64,000 nt of DNA from Methylobacillus methanolivorans (GCF_020531845.1 NZ_JAJAVF010000002.1:407543-471542); one strand, 5' to 3'. Counted from the first letter of the stretch, positions 24,476 through 34,799 are shown. The notes: generated from the letters alone by a model not told the origin. Numbers and translations are program-made.

Positions 24476-26344
24476 ATGAACGTATTTTTTGAAGAAGAGG
24501 GCAGTTTCAAGGTGGCTTCGGTCATGACGGAAAACCCAGGCTCTCTCCAAGTAGAAGCGATTTCCGGCAAACGCTCCAAGATCAAGTCTGCCAATGTGTT
24601 GATGCGTTTCGAGGGTGCATTGTCGGGCTTTATGGAAAGCGCCAGCGCCGAGGCTGAAGGCCTGGATGTGCCATTCTTGTGGGAGTGTTGCGGCGAACCG
24701 GAGTTTGGGTTTGAAGAGCTTGCGCAGGAATATTATGGCAGCAAGCCGGCCTCTATACAGGCGGCAGCGGTGGCTATTCGCCTGCATAGTGCTCCCATGT
24801 ATTTCTACCGCAAGGGCAAGGGACGCTATAAGGCTGCACCGGAAGAAACCTTGCAAGCTGCCTTGGCTGGCCTGGAAAAAAAGCGCCTGCAAGCCGAGAA
24901 GGTGGCGCAATACGTTGAACAACTCAAGGCAGGGCAGTTGCCAGCCGAGTTCGACAGCAAGGTGATCGATGCCTTGCTTTACCAACCTGACAAGAACGCC
25001 CTGGAGTGGAAGGCTTTGGAGCAGGCTGCGAGCGAGCAAGGCGAACATGTGGTACGCGTGCTGGCTTCCTGCGGCGCGATAGCCTCAGTGCATGATTATC
25101 ACTTAGGCGCGTTTCTGCGTGAATATTTTGCCGAGGGGCAAGGCTTCCCACCACTCGATGCGCCAGTGGTGCCACTAGACTTGCCGCGAGCCGAAGCTGA
25201 GGCATTCAGTATCGATGACAGTACAACCACAGAGATTGACGATGCGTTTACCCTGGTGCCGCTGGCAGATGGCGTGACCCGTGTAGGCATCCATATTGCT
25301 GCGCCCGCATTGGGCATACTTCCAGATACTCCATTGGATCAAGTGGTAATGCAACGGCTTTCTACCGTGTATATGCCAGGTAACAAAATCACCATGTTGC
25401 CCGAGAACGTGGTGACGCCATTCAGTCTGAATGAGGGCGAGTGGCGGCCTGCGCTTTCGCTTTATTTAGATGTTGCGCCTGACTTGAGCATCATCAAGCG
25501 GGAAAGCCGCGTCGAGCAGGTGAAGGTGGCCGAGAATTTGCGCCATGACACGCTGGAGCCTTTTTTCAATGAAAATACGCTGGAGCAGGATAGCGGCCAT
25601 CCTTATTGGCAGCGCTTGCTGTTCCTGTTTCGTCTTGCCGAATCGCTGGAAAAGGCGCGCGGCAAGTATGACCCGACACGCCCGATCCAGCTGGATTACA
25701 ACTTCTACGTTGAGCATGGCCAGGTACGTATTGTGGGCCGCCGCCGTGGTGCGCCTATCGACAAGCTGGTGGCCGAGCTCATGATAGAAGCTAATAGCCA
25801 TTGGGGCGGCCTGTTGGCTGAACACAATGTGCCGGGTATCTATCGTGCCCAGAACGGTGGCAAGGTGTATATGACAGTCAAAGCCGAACCACATCAGGGA
25901 CTGGGCGTCAGCCAATATAGCTGGAGTACCTCACCCTTACGCCGTGCGGTTGATCTGGTTAACCAGCGTCAAATTGTATCTGTGGTGCAAGGTCTGGAGC
26001 CTGTTTATGCACAAGGCAGTGATGAGCTCGCTGTAGTAATGCGTAACTTCGACATGACTTATAACGCCTATAACGAATTCCAGACACGCATGGAGCGCTA
26101 TTGGTGCTTGCAATACCTGTTGCAGGAAAGTATTCAGGAGATTGGTGCTACTGTGTGGCGAGAAAGCTTGGTGCGCCTCGATGGCATGCCGCTGATTACT
26201 AAGGTGCACGGTATGCCCGAGTTGCCGCAAGGAGCGCGCGTGACGATAGAAATCCAGAAAGTTGATACCTTGTTGGTTGAACTGGAAAGCCGCTTTAAAT
26301 CTCTTGAACATGCTGAGTCAGCGACAGAAAGTGAGGCTGCTTAA
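24476..26344 (+). CDS. RNB-domain (RNase II/R family) exoribonuclease
   Basis: The 622-residue protein has an RNB catalytic domain from about residue 240, including SIDDSTTTEIDDAFT with the aspartate cluster that binds Mg2+, and GIHIAAPALGI. YMPGNKITMLPE and SWSTSPLRRAVDLVNQ follow. The N-terminal part is divergent from cold-shock domains of RNase R, and no clear S1 domain is seen at the C-terminus, so it is a short RNB variant. It would degrade RNA 3' to 5'. It overlaps the next gene by one nt. Confidence 0.9.
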   Translation: MNVFFEEEGSFKVASVMTENPGSLQVEAISGKRSKIKSANVLMRFEGALSGFMESASAEAEGLDVPFLWECCGEPEFGFEELAQEYYGSKPASIQAAAVAIRLHSAPMYFYRKGKGRYKAAPEETLQAALAGLEKKRLQAEKVAQYVEQLKAGQLPAEFDSKVIDALLYQPDKNALEWKALEQAASEQGEHVVRVLASCGAIASVHDYHLGAFLREYFAEGQGFPPLDAPVVPLDLPRAEAEAFSIDDSTTTEIDDAFTLVPLADGVTRVGIHIAAPALGILPDTPLDQVVMQRLSTVYMPGNKITMLPENVVTPFSLNEGEWRPALSLYLDVAPDLSIIKRESRVEQVKVAENLRHDTLEPFFNENTLEQDSGHPYWQRLLFLFRLAESLEKARGKYDPTRPIQLDYNFYVEHGQVRIVGRRRGAPIDKLVAELMIEANSHWGGLLAEHNVPGIYRAQNGGKVYMTVKAEPHQGLGVSQYSWSTSPLRRAVDLVNQRQIVSVVQGLEPVYAQGSDELAVVMRNFDMTYNAYNEFQTRMERYWCLQYLLQESIQEIGATVWRESLVRLDGMPLITKVHGMPELPQGARVTIEIQKVDTLLVELESRFKSLEHAESATESEAA

Positions 26345-27147
26345 TGTTCAGGGTAGGGCGCAAAATTGCACGCAGCATACACAAAGCGGTGACTAACGAA
26401 GATAGCGTTGATGTCAGTGAAGTCGATGGTGTACGTTCGCTGCACCTGGGGTCAGATACTATCCAGAGTTCGATGCGCGTCAAGGATCCTTACGCGCTGG
26501 AGTTGCGCTATTCGCGCGGCATGATGGTATTTCTGCTGTTTCAGAAGCAACCGCGTGACTTGGTAGTTTTGGGACTGGGTGGAGGTTCTATTCCCAAATA
26601 TGTGTATCACCACTTGCCTGAGGTGAAAACACGGGTGGTTGAGATCAACCCCCGTATCATTGAGGTGGCACGTAGCCACTTCCTTACGCCGGACAATGAT
26701 GAGCGCTTCGAGATTATAGAAGGCGATGCGGTAGCTTTCCTGCGTGATCACCCTGGCACCACTTCCATGCTCATGATGGATGCTTTTGGCAGTAATGGCT
26801 TACCAGCAGAGCTATGTTCGCAGGATTTTTTTGACTCCTGCTTCGAGGCGTTGACGCTAGATGGTATGTGCGCCATTAATCTCTGGGGAAGTGACAAGAA
26901 TTATGATGCTTACCTGCAACGCATCGAGACCAGTTTTCATGGTCGCATGTTGGTGATGCCGACAGGCCGGCCAGGCAATGTGGTTGTCTTTGGCTTCAAG
27001 CGTGCGCCTAACGATTTGCGCTGGAGCACATTACGCGTGCGTGCCAAGGCACTTGAAACAGAGCACAAGGTTGAGTTCCTTGAGTTCGTCGAGCGCTTGC
27101 GCGAGCATAACCCGAGTACCAGCAACCGCTTGTTGCTGGAGTCCTAA
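26344..27147 (+). CDS. Spermidine-synthase-like methyltransferase-fold protein
   Basis: The 267-residue protein has a polyamine aminopropyltransferase fold: VLGLGGGSIPKYVYH (nucleotide/dcSAM loop), RVVEINPRIIEVAR, and MMDAFGSNGLP near residue 140. Classical SpeE has a D-x-x-D-H-P pair at the active site; here the corresponding stretch (MMDAFGSNG) is altered, so a true spermidine synthase activity is uncertain. It is translationally coupled to the RNase gene (TAATG), and an RNA-modification gene follows. Confidence 0.7.
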   Translation: MFRVGRKIARSIHKAVTNEDSVDVSEVDGVRSLHLGSDTIQSSMRVKDPYALELRYSRGMMVFLLFQKQPRDLVVLGLGGGSIPKYVYHHLPEVKTRVVEINPRIIEVARSHFLTPDNDERFEIIEGDAVAFLRDHPGTTSMLMMDAFGSNGLPAELCSQDFFDSCFEALTLDGMCAINLWGSDKNYDAYLQRIETSFHGRMLVMPTGRPGNVVVFGFKRAPNDLRWSTLRVRAKALETEHKVEFLEFVERLREHNPSTSNRLLLES

Positions 27148-27165
27148 CAGCGATCAGGATATTTC

Positions 27166-28323
27166 ATGCACTATCAGTTTTTTGCCACTTGCCCGCGAGG
27201 GCTTGAATCCCTGCTCGAAGATGAGCTAAAAAGCCTGCATGCGCGTCAGATCAAGCCTACCGATGGCGGTGTAGGGTTTGCCGGGGATATGCTGCTTTGT
27301 TATCGCGCCAACCTTGAAAGCCGTATTGCCACGCGTATCCTGCTGCAAGTGGGCAAGGGGCGCTACAGCAACGAAGATGAGCTATACCAAGGCGCATACA
27401 AGATAGACTGGGCGCAGTGGTTTGATGTCGAACAGGACTTCATGGTCAAGGTAACTGGCGTGAAATGCCCGCTCAAGAGCCTGGAATTTGCTACTTTGCG
27501 TATCAAGGATGCCATCTGTGACCGCTTCCGTGAGGAGGTCGGCAGCCGACCATCTATTGATACCCGCGAGCCAGAAGTGCGTGTGCATGCCTATCTAGGC
27601 GCAGAAGAATATCAACTGTATGTGGATACCTCAGGTGCCGCACTCTACCAGCGTGGCTTGCGTCGTGCCAGTATCGAGGCTCCCCTGCGCGAGAACCTGG
27701 CAGCAGGCATACTCAAGCTTTCCGGCTGGCAGCCCGGTACGCCTTTGCTCGACCCGATGTGTGGCAGCGGTACCTTTTTGCTGGAAGCCGCCATGATGTC
27801 CCTGGATATTGCGCCTGGTAGCAATCGCCACTTTGGTTTTGAGCGTCTGAAGAATTTCAATGTTGGTGCCTGGCAATCTTTGCTCAAGCAGGCAAAAAAT
27901 CGCGCAAGGCCAGTCACATTCCAGAAACTATATGGCAGCGATGCCGACCTGAGGGCGGTGCGCGTGAGTCGCCAGAACCTGCAACAGGCGGGCTTGCTGG
28001 ATTGTGTACAACTGGCACATACCGAGTTTACTGAGGTAATACCGCCAGCTCCTGAAGGCGTGCTTGTTGCTAACCCACCTTATGGCGTACGTATCGGTGA
28101 AGATGAAGACCTCGCGGCGCTTTATCCCAAGATGGGCGAGGCATTAAAGAGGAAGTTTGCCGGGTGGAATACCTATTTCCTTACCAATGACATGCGCCTG
28201 CCCAAGCTGATGCGCTTGTCGCCCACCAAGCGCACGCCATTATTCAATGGTCCGTTGGAATGCCGGGTATTCGAGATCAAGATGGTCGCAGGTTCTAACC
28301 GCAAGGAAAAACCCAATGACTGA
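27166..28323 (+). CDS. THUMP-domain rRNA (guanine-N2) methyltransferase, RlmL-like
   Basis: The 385-residue protein begins HYQFFATCPRGLESLLEDELKSL, the THUMP-containing start of RlmL. The methyltransferase domain has LLDPMCGSGTFLLEAAM (SAM-binding) and the catalytic VANPPYGVRIGE. In E. coli the equivalent activity methylates G2445 of 23S rRNA as part of the fused RlmKL; here only the RlmL half is present. The gene continues into a MazG-like gene by overlap. Confidence 0.88.
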   Translation: MHYQFFATCPRGLESLLEDELKSLHARQIKPTDGGVGFAGDMLLCYRANLESRIATRILLQVGKGRYSNEDELYQGAYKIDWAQWFDVEQDFMVKVTGVKCPLKSLEFATLRIKDAICDRFREEVGSRPSIDTREPEVRVHAYLGAEEYQLYVDTSGAALYQRGLRRASIEAPLRENLAAGILKLSGWQPGTPLLDPMCGSGTFLLEAAMMSLDIAPGSNRHFGFERLKNFNVGAWQSLLKQAKNRARPVTFQKLYGSDADLRAVRVSRQNLQQAGLLDCVQLAHTEFTEVIPPAPEGVLVANPPYGVRIGEDEDLAALYPKMGEALKRKFAGWNTYFLTNDMRLPKLMRLSPTKRTPLFNGPLECRVFEIKMVAGSNRKEKPND

Positions 28324-28693
28324 CGAGCGTAATCGGGCAGACTCCCTGGAAAACCTGCGTGCCAGGGTTAACCACTTTGTGGCTGAACGGGATTGGGCGC
28401 AGTTTCATACGCCCAAAAACCTGGCGATGGCGATGATTGTTGAAGCGGCAGAAGTGGTGGAACACTTTCAGTGGGATAGCCCGGCTGAAAGTGCAACATT
28501 GAGTGATGAGCGCAAGATCGAGATCGGGCATGAGCTTGCGGACACCTTTGTCTACCTGTTGCGTATCGCCGAGGTGTGCGGCATAGACCTGATTGCCGCA
28601 GCCAATACCAAGATAGATCTTAATGCCAAAAAATATCCCGCTGACAGGGCACGTGGCAGCAATGCAAAATATACGGCTTATCAAGATCAATAA
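28316..28693 (+). CDS. MazG-like nucleotide pyrophosphohydrolase
   Basis: The 125-residue protein has the all-alpha NTP pyrophosphatase fold with the metal-binding series AMAMIVEAAEVVEHFQW and GHELADTFVYLLRIAE (the ExxE...ExxD pattern). It is of the small RS21/dCTP-pyrophosphatase type, which hydrolyses (d)NTPs to monophosphates for nucleotide sanitation. The start at 28316 overlaps the RlmL stop and has AAGGA at 28303-28307; a longer frame to 28247 lies in the upstream gene. Confidence 0.85.
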   Translation: MTDERNRADSLENLRARVNHFVAERDWAQFHTPKNLAMAMIVEAAEVVEHFQWDSPAESATLSDERKIEIGHELADTFVYLLRIAEVCGIDLIAAANTKIDLNAKKYPADRARGSNAKYTAYQDQ

Positions 28694-28958
28694 CGCCCTG
28701 TGTCATGCTTTAGGGTTGTCAGCAAGATATCAGCATGATCTCGTGCCCGCATGAAAAGAAGCGACGAAGTACCAGCCTGTGTGGATCAGGTGATTTTCCT
28801 AATGTAGTGCCACAGTATCTGTGGTTTGATATCGGCCATCATAATGATCATTTTAAAATACATGGCCCGGTGCTTATGTTGGTGTGAGTCTTAGCAGATC
28901 AGCATTATTCGGGGAGTTGTTTGTTTGATTGTGTAACGATGACTTTGCTGGAGAGTGC
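28694..28958. other. Intergenic region before the GGDEF/EAL gene
   Basis: This 265-bp gap holds no ORF or RNA gene that I can support. A ribosome-binding site (GGAG, 28950-28953) serves the downstream start. Repeated GATCA/TGATC motifs are visible, but no clear palindrome or terminator after the MazG-like gene was found by eye. Confidence 0.3.
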
Positions 28959-31556
28959 ATGTCTACCAACAATATCAATGAGCTACCCGATATCCCTGCG
29001 GTACCTGCGCACCTGCGATTGGCTGGGCTGGAACAGGCCTTAGCCATTGCGGAGTTCTCCCCTGATGGCGTATTGGGGTGGGCCAATGCCCATTATTGGG
29101 CTTTGCTGGGCGATGCGGATGCTGAAGTCATAGGGGGTCATCATCGCAGCTTTTGCTATCCTGCGCTGGCCGGAAGTGGCGATGAAGATGCTTTCTGGGC
29201 AAGACTGCGTAATGGGGAGATATGCTCAGGGCAGGTGGAGCGGATAGATCACGCTGGCAGTCGTTGGCTGGAAGCAACGTATATCCCGGTGCCGGATGAG
29301 CAGGGCACAGTGATACATATCTTCAAGATGGCAATTGATATCAGTGCCCGATTGCAGGCTGAGCGAGAATACCACGAAAGCCTACATAGGCTTTCACTGG
29401 CGGCTGATGCCAGTGATACTGCGATTGCCATTTCTGATTCCAAGGGCAATATCATGTATGTGAATCGCGGTTTCAGCCGGATGTTGGGGTGGCATCTGGA
29501 TGAAATCAATCGGACAATTTCCGAGTTGCTGATGCCTGATGCCGAGCATGCTGCGCAGTATGACTATTACGCGGGATTGGATACGGGCGAATCCACCGCC
29601 TGGGAAGATATCGTGGTCGGGCAAGATCAACAGCGTTACTGGGTGAAGATCGTCAGCAATCTGGTTACCAGTAAGGAAGGTTGTTGGCAATATACAGTCA
29701 CGACGTTAACGGATATTACCCAGGTGAAGCTATATGCTGCATTGCAACAGCCAACCCTGGATGCCATGGTGCAAGAGCTTCCCCTGGCAGAGATATTGGA
29801 GATTATCTGCCTCGAGGCTGAGCGTATCGTGCCTGACATGGCGACCTCTATTCTTGAGGTGGATGCAGCAGGGAAGTTGCATCCATTGGCAGCCCCTAGC
29901 TTGCCATATGCGTATTCGAAATCGCTGGACGGGGTGGAAGTCGGTCCAATGGTTGGATCTTGTGGTTCGGCAGCCTGGTTGAACGAGACGGTCAAGGTCA
30001 ATGACATCAAAACAGACCCGCGCTGGTCGCCTTTTTGCCATATGGTATGGCCGCTCGGCTATACCGCATGCTGGTCTACGCCAATTTGCAATTCCCATGG
30101 GATGGTGGTCGGTACATTTGCATTCTATTTCCATGAAAATAATCGACCAGTTGCCGAGCGTTTTCATCCGCTCCTAGTTGATGCTTGCACAGCACTTTGT
30201 GCATTGGCGTTAGAGCGCGAGCACTCTAGGCAGCGTATCCGGCAATTGGCTTTTTATGATGAGCTAACAGGTTTGCCTAACCGCAATCTGCTCTATGCCA
30301 AGGCTGAGCAGGCGTTAGCGGCCATGGCTCGCAATGAGCAGGCGCTTGCTGTGCTGGTCATGGATATGGACCATTTCAAAAAAGTGAACGACTCCCTGGG
30401 GCGCTCCGCAGGGGATGAACTGCTATGCCGGGTGGCAGCCAAGCTGAAGAAAGGCATGCGCGCCATGGATATGGCGGGGCGCCTTTCTGGTAATGCTTTT
30501 GTTTTGGTATTGCCACAATGTGATGCCGCTCAGGTGCAGCATATCCTCGCGCGTATTCGTACTTTACTGATGGAACCAGTGTTGTTGGCTCGCTCCTCCT
30601 TGTCTGTGTCAGCCAGTGTCGGGATTGCTATGTTTCCTGAGGATGGACGCGATGTGGGGACATTGCTGCATCGGGCAGAAATGGCGATGTACCAAGCCAA
30701 AAAGGCGGGTCGTGGCCAGTCTCGATTTTTTAGCAATGAAATCAATGTGCGCGCGCAAGAGCGCTTGATGTTCGAAAATGCGCTACGCGATGCATTGCAG
30801 CATAATCAGTTGCATCTGCATTACCAGCCGCAGATGGGGCTTTCCACAGGTGACTTGCATGGCGTTGAGGCCTTGGCCCGCTGGAATCATCCCGCCATGG
30901 GGGAAGTGCCTCCCGCACGCTTTATTCCACTGGCGGAGGAGTGTGGCTTGATTAATGAGCTAAGTCGCTGGGTATTGCATGAGGCATGCCGCCAGCTTGC
31001 TTCATGGCGTGACGCAGGTTTGCCTATCCCTTGTGTTGCCGTGAACCTGTCGGTCAGTAATTTTCAGGATGTTCACCTTCCCAGCCTGATTGCCCACGTG
31101 CTAGAAAGCAATGGCTTATTGCCAAAGGATTTGATTGTAGAGCTGACCGAAAGCATGTTGCTGGACAACACTCCAGGTGTTATGCAATCCATTGAGGCAA
31201 TAGATGCGTTAGGCGTCAGGCTTTCCCTTGATGACTTTGGAACGGGCTATTCCAGCTTGAGTTATTTGCGTCGCCTGCCCGTATCTGGACTCAAGCTTGA
31301 TCGCAGCTTTGTGGTTGATCTGGAACATGACGAGGCAGCGCAGGCCTTGAGTAGTGCCATTCTCGAGATAGGCAGGAGCTTGCATCTTAACGTAGTGGCA
31401 GAGGGGGTTGAAACCCCGGCACAACATCATATGTTGCTTGAGCTGGGCTATCCTGTGGCGCAAGGCTATTTGTATTCGCCCCCACTGCCTGCAGACCAAT
31501 TGACTTCATGGGTGCAGTCATCCAAGGAAGCAATACGAGATAAACACAAGGCTTAA
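28959..31556 (+). CDS. PAS-PAS-GAF-GGDEF-EAL protein, probable c-di-GMP phosphodiesterase
   Basis: The 865-residue protein has two PAS domains (about residues 15-140 and 140-255), a GAF domain (about 265-415), GGDEF (about 420-590) and EAL (about 600-860). No membrane helix is evident, so the sensing is cytoplasmic. The GGDEF signature reads S510-G-N-A-F514 (GRLSGNAF), so diguanylate cyclase activity is unlikely, and GTP regulation is possible. The EAL site is intact (EAL 637-639, then ELTESMLLDN, DDFGTGYSS, LKLDRSFV), so c-di-GMP hydrolysis is expected. Start 28959 has GGAG 5 nt upstream. Confidence 0.9.
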   Translation: MSTNNINELPDIPAVPAHLRLAGLEQALAIAEFSPDGVLGWANAHYWALLGDADAEVIGGHHRSFCYPALAGSGDEDAFWARLRNGEICSGQVERIDHAGSRWLEATYIPVPDEQGTVIHIFKMAIDISARLQAEREYHESLHRLSLAADASDTAIAISDSKGNIMYVNRGFSRMLGWHLDEINRTISELLMPDAEHAAQYDYYAGLDTGESTAWEDIVVGQDQQRYWVKIVSNLVTSKEGCWQYTVTTLTDITQVKLYAALQQPTLDAMVQELPLAEILEIICLEAERIVPDMATSILEVDAAGKLHPLAAPSLPYAYSKSLDGVEVGPMVGSCGSAAWLNETVKVNDIKTDPRWSPFCHMVWPLGYTACWSTPICNSHGMVVGTFAFYFHENNRPVAERFHPLLVDACTALCALALEREHSRQRIRQLAFYDELTGLPNRNLLYAKAEQALAAMARNEQALAVLVMDMDHFKKVNDSLGRSAGDELLCRVAAKLKKGMRAMDMAGRLSGNAFVLVLPQCDAAQVQHILARIRTLLMEPVLLARSSLSVSASVGIAMFPEDGRDVGTLLHRAEMAMYQAKKAGRGQSRFFSNEINVRAQERLMFENALRDALQHNQLHLHYQPQMGLSTGDLHGVEALARWNHPAMGEVPPARFIPLAEECGLINELSRWVLHEACRQLASWRDAGLPIPCVAVNLSVSNFQDVHLPSLIAHVLESNGLLPKDLIVELTESMLLDNTPGVMQSIEAIDALGVRLSLDDFGTGYSSLSYLRRLPVSGLKLDRSFVVDLEHDEAAQALSSAILEIGRSLHLNVVAEGVETPAQHHMLLELGYPVAQGYLYSPPLPADQLTSWVQSSKEAIRDKHKA

Positions 31557-31642
31557 ATTGCTGATCTTGTGGGTGAGGTGCCTGAAACCATAGCTCAGGC
31601 CGTATACTATCGGCATATTTATTAACCAAGAAACGCCTGTCC

Positions 31643-34249
31643 ATGCTTCCAGACACCCAAGCTGCCCCCAATACGATTTACCTCAAGGATTACACTCCCG
31701 CGCCTTACCAGGCATCGAATATCAGCCTTAAGTTTGCATTGTTCGAGGATAAAACCATTGTCAGGTCGGAGGTGACTTACGTTAAGGCACCAGATGCAAG
31801 CTCAAAGCAATTAGTGCTTCACGGTCAGGATCAAGTCATTATCTCTGCGGAGCTTGATGGAAAGCCGTTTGATGGTTATCGGTTGGAAGAAGGCACACTG
31901 ATCATCGATCAAGCAGAGGATCAGTTCACGCTCACCATTACCTCTGAGATCCACCCCGAGGCCAATACCGCGCTGGAAGGCTTATATAAATCCCAGGGTA
32001 CTTTCTGCACGCAATGCGAGGCTGAAGGCTTCCGCCGTATTACTTACTTTCAGGATAGGCCAGATGTGTTGGGCGTTTTCTCGGTGCGCATCGAGGCGGA
32101 TAAAGCGCGCTATCCGGTACTGCTTTCCAATGGCAATCTGGTGGCCTCAGGCGAACTTGATGCGGGGCGGCATTTTACCGAGTGGCATGATCCATTCCCC
32201 AAGCCTTGTTACCTATTTGCCTTGGTGGCGGGTGATTTAGTCAGAATTGCTGATCGTTTCACCACACAATCTGGGCGTGATGTTGATTTGCACATTTATG
32301 TCAGGAAAGGCGATGAAGGGCAGTGCGACCATGCCATGGCTTCGCTGAAAAAGGCGATGAAGTGGGATGAGGAAAAATATGGCCGGGAATATGCACTGGA
32401 TCTATTCAATATCGTGGCTGTCAGCGACTTCAATATGGGCGCGATGGAAAACACCTCGCTCAACATCTTCAACACCAAGCTGGTGCTGGCACACCAGGAA
32501 ACGGCAACCGACAGCGATTTCATCAGCGTTGAGGCGGTGATCGCGCATGAGTATTTCCATAACTGGACCGGTAACCGTGTCACCTGCCGCGATTGGTTCC
32601 AGCTCTCCCTCAAAGAGGGTCTCACCGTATTCCGTGACCAGGAGTTCAGCGCCGATATGAACTCACGTGCGGTGCAGCGCATCGATGATGTGGATCAGCT
32701 GCGCAGGCTGCAATTCCCTGAGGATGCCAGTCCGCTGGCGCACTCGGTGCAGCCGGATCATTTTATCGAAATCAGCAACTTCTACACCATGACCATTTAT
32801 GAGAAAGGGTCTGAGCTGATTCGTATGCAGCATACCTTGCTGGGGGCGCAACAATACCGCCAGGCGACCGATCTCTATTTCGAGCGCTATGACGGTCATG
32901 CCGTCACTATTAATGATTTTGTGCAATGCATGGCTGATGCTTCCGGGCGCGATATGTCACAGTTTTTCCGCTGGTATAAGCAGGCTGGCACTCCCAGTTT
33001 GCGAGCCAGTGGTCGCTACAATGCCGAGGCCAAGCAATATACCCTCACATTCAAGCAATCACAGCCGGATACACCTGGGCAAACGGATAAACAGCCTTTG
33101 CTGATTCCAGTGGCAGTTGGCTTGCTCAACGAAGCGGGTGACGAAACGCATGCCACCCAAGTGCTGGAGATGACGGAACGAGAGCAGAGTTTTACGTTTA
33201 GTGATGTGGCCTCGCGCCCTGTGCCTTCCATCTTGCGTGGCTTCTCTGCGCCAGTGAAGCTGAGTACTGACCTGAGTGACGACGACTTGCGCTTGTTGCA
33301 GTTGAGGGATACGGACGGATTCAACAAATGGGAGGCCGGGCAAACCATTGCACTGCGTACCATCCAGCGCTTGATTGCCGACCCTGCCAGTGATACCACG
33401 CAATTCGTCGATGATTTCGGCGTTTTGCTAGAGCAGGGCGCGCATGATGACGTAGACAAGGCGCTATTGGCTCGTGCTTTGTCGTTGCCATCCATCGCAG
33501 TAATTGCACAAGCACAAGAGGTGGTGGATCCGGCCGCGATTGATAATGCCCGTAGCAGCTTGCTCAAGGCGATCAAGCGTGCTCATAAGGATATGCTGGC
33601 AAAGCTGTATGAACATCATCACAGTGCAGGGGCATTCTCCATTTCACCTGCTGCAATGGGGCGTCGCGCCTTGCGCAATACCTTGCTGGAGCTACTGACT
33701 GTCACTAACGGCACGGGGTGTGCTACACGTGGTAAGGCGCATTACGATCAGGCTGACAACATGACTGATCGCGTAGCAGCCTTATCTAGCCTGGCGGATA
33801 GCCAGCAGCCACAACGTGATGAAGTATTTGCTGATTTTTACGAGCGCTACAAGGGTTACCAACTTGTGGTGGATAAATGGTTCTCGCTACAGGCCATTGC
33901 GAATCGTGACAGCATCTTCGCTGACTTTGCCAGCTTGCGCCAGCATCATGAGTTCAATATCCGCAACCCGAATCGCGTGCGAGCTTTGTATTCAGCGTTT
34001 GCCGTGAATAACCCAGTGAAATTCCATGACCCTAGTGGTCAAGGCTATGCTTTGCTCAGGGATGCCATTATTGAGCTGAATGCCATTAATCCGCAGATTG
34101 CTTCACGCCAAGTAACGCCTTTCCGCGAGTGGAAGCGCTACACGCCAGTGTTACAAGTACATATGCAGCAGGCACTGCAAACCATCATGGATACCCCCAA
34201 GCTCTCTAGTGATGTGTTTGAGGTGGTGAGCAAATGCCTGGCACCATAA
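31643..34249 (+). CDS. pepN: Aminopeptidase N (M1 family)
   Basis: The 868-residue cytoplasmic zinc aminopeptidase removes N-terminal residues from peptides. The signatures are GAMEN (NMGAMENTSLNIF) for binding the free amino group, and the zinc motif H302-E303-x2-H306 (AHEYFHNW) with the third ligand Glu in LKEGLTVFRD about 18 residues later. Length matches E. coli PepN (870). It is monocistronic, with an intrinsic terminator behind. Confidence 0.97.
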   Translation: MLPDTQAAPNTIYLKDYTPAPYQASNISLKFALFEDKTIVRSEVTYVKAPDASSKQLVLHGQDQVIISAELDGKPFDGYRLEEGTLIIDQAEDQFTLTITSEIHPEANTALEGLYKSQGTFCTQCEAEGFRRITYFQDRPDVLGVFSVRIEADKARYPVLLSNGNLVASGELDAGRHFTEWHDPFPKPCYLFALVAGDLVRIADRFTTQSGRDVDLHIYVRKGDEGQCDHAMASLKKAMKWDEEKYGREYALDLFNIVAVSDFNMGAMENTSLNIFNTKLVLAHQETATDSDFISVEAVIAHEYFHNWTGNRVTCRDWFQLSLKEGLTVFRDQEFSADMNSRAVQRIDDVDQLRRLQFPEDASPLAHSVQPDHFIEISNFYTMTIYEKGSELIRMQHTLLGAQQYRQATDLYFERYDGHAVTINDFVQCMADASGRDMSQFFRWYKQAGTPSLRASGRYNAEAKQYTLTFKQSQPDTPGQTDKQPLLIPVAVGLLNEAGDETHATQVLEMTEREQSFTFSDVASRPVPSILRGFSAPVKLSTDLSDDDLRLLQLRDTDGFNKWEAGQTIALRTIQRLIADPASDTTQFVDDFGVLLEQGAHDDVDKALLARALSLPSIAVIAQAQEVVDPAAIDNARSSLLKAIKRAHKDMLAKLYEHHHSAGAFSISPAAMGRRALRNTLLELLTVTNGTGCATRGKAHYDQADNMTDRVAALSSLADSQQPQRDEVFADFYERYKGYQLVVDKWFSLQAIANRDSIFADFASLRQHHEFNIRNPNRVRALYSAFAVNNPVKFHDPSGQGYALLRDAIIELNAINPQIASRQVTPFREWKRYTPVLQVHMQQALQTIMDTPKLSSDVFEVVSKCLAP

Positions 34250-34275
34250 GTTACCTGTCATGATGATATAAACAA

Positions 34276-34319
34276 AACCCGGTCTGGCAACCTGTGTTGT
34301 TATCCCGGGTTGTTTTTTT
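34276..34319 (+). terminator. Rho-independent terminator after pepN
   Basis: AACCCGG (34276-34282) pairs with CCGGGTT (34305-34311); an inner CAAC/GTTG pairing shortens the loop. Seven T residues follow one G later. It separates pepN from the truncated globin gene. Confidence 0.75.
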
Positions 34320-34388
34320 GCCTTATTGTTGTATATTTAATGAAACAATTGGGGTGTTTATCCGCGTATAAGCTAGAAGGAGAGAGCA

Positions 34389-34799
34389 ATGAGTCAACAT
34401 GCAATTTGTACCGAAGATGAAATCAAGTCGCTGGTCGATGCTTTTTATACCACCGTCCGTCAGGACGAGCTTCTAGGGCCGATATTCAATGGGCATATCC
34501 ATGATTGGGATACCCACCTGAACAAGCTGGTGGATTTCTGGTGTGCGATCTTGTTGGGTAGTCGCCGATTCTCGGGGACCCCTATGCCTAAGCATATCGC
34601 CTTGCCGGATTTGAGTGCGGAATTGTTCGAGCACTGGCTGTCTTTGTTTCATCAAACACTGGCCGAACAGCCTAATCGTGCCTTGCAGGCGCAGGCCGAG
34701 TTGATGGCTGGCAAGATTGCCAATAGTTTATGGATGGGTTACCAGATGCAGCATAAACTTGGGGAGTTATCTACTGAATTGGAAATTATTAAGGATTAA
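34389..34799 (+). CDS. Group III truncated hemoglobin
   Basis: The 136-residue protein has the two-on-two globin pattern of group III: VDAFYTTVRQDELLGPIF at helix B/E, a FW pair in KLVDFWCAILLGS, and the heme-proximal region PMPKHIALPDLSAELFEHWLSLF with the likely proximal His. Such globins bind O2 or NO in the cytoplasm and are linked to nitrosative stress in Campylobacter. It follows the pepN terminator and has AAGGAGAG before its start. A second globin, of group II, lies at 60590. Confidence 0.88.
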   Translation: MSQHAICTEDEIKSLVDAFYTTVRQDELLGPIFNGHIHDWDTHLNKLVDFWCAILLGSRRFSGTPMPKHIALPDLSAELFEHWLSLFHQTLAEQPNRALQAQAELMAGKIANSLWMGYQMQHKLGELSTELEIIKD

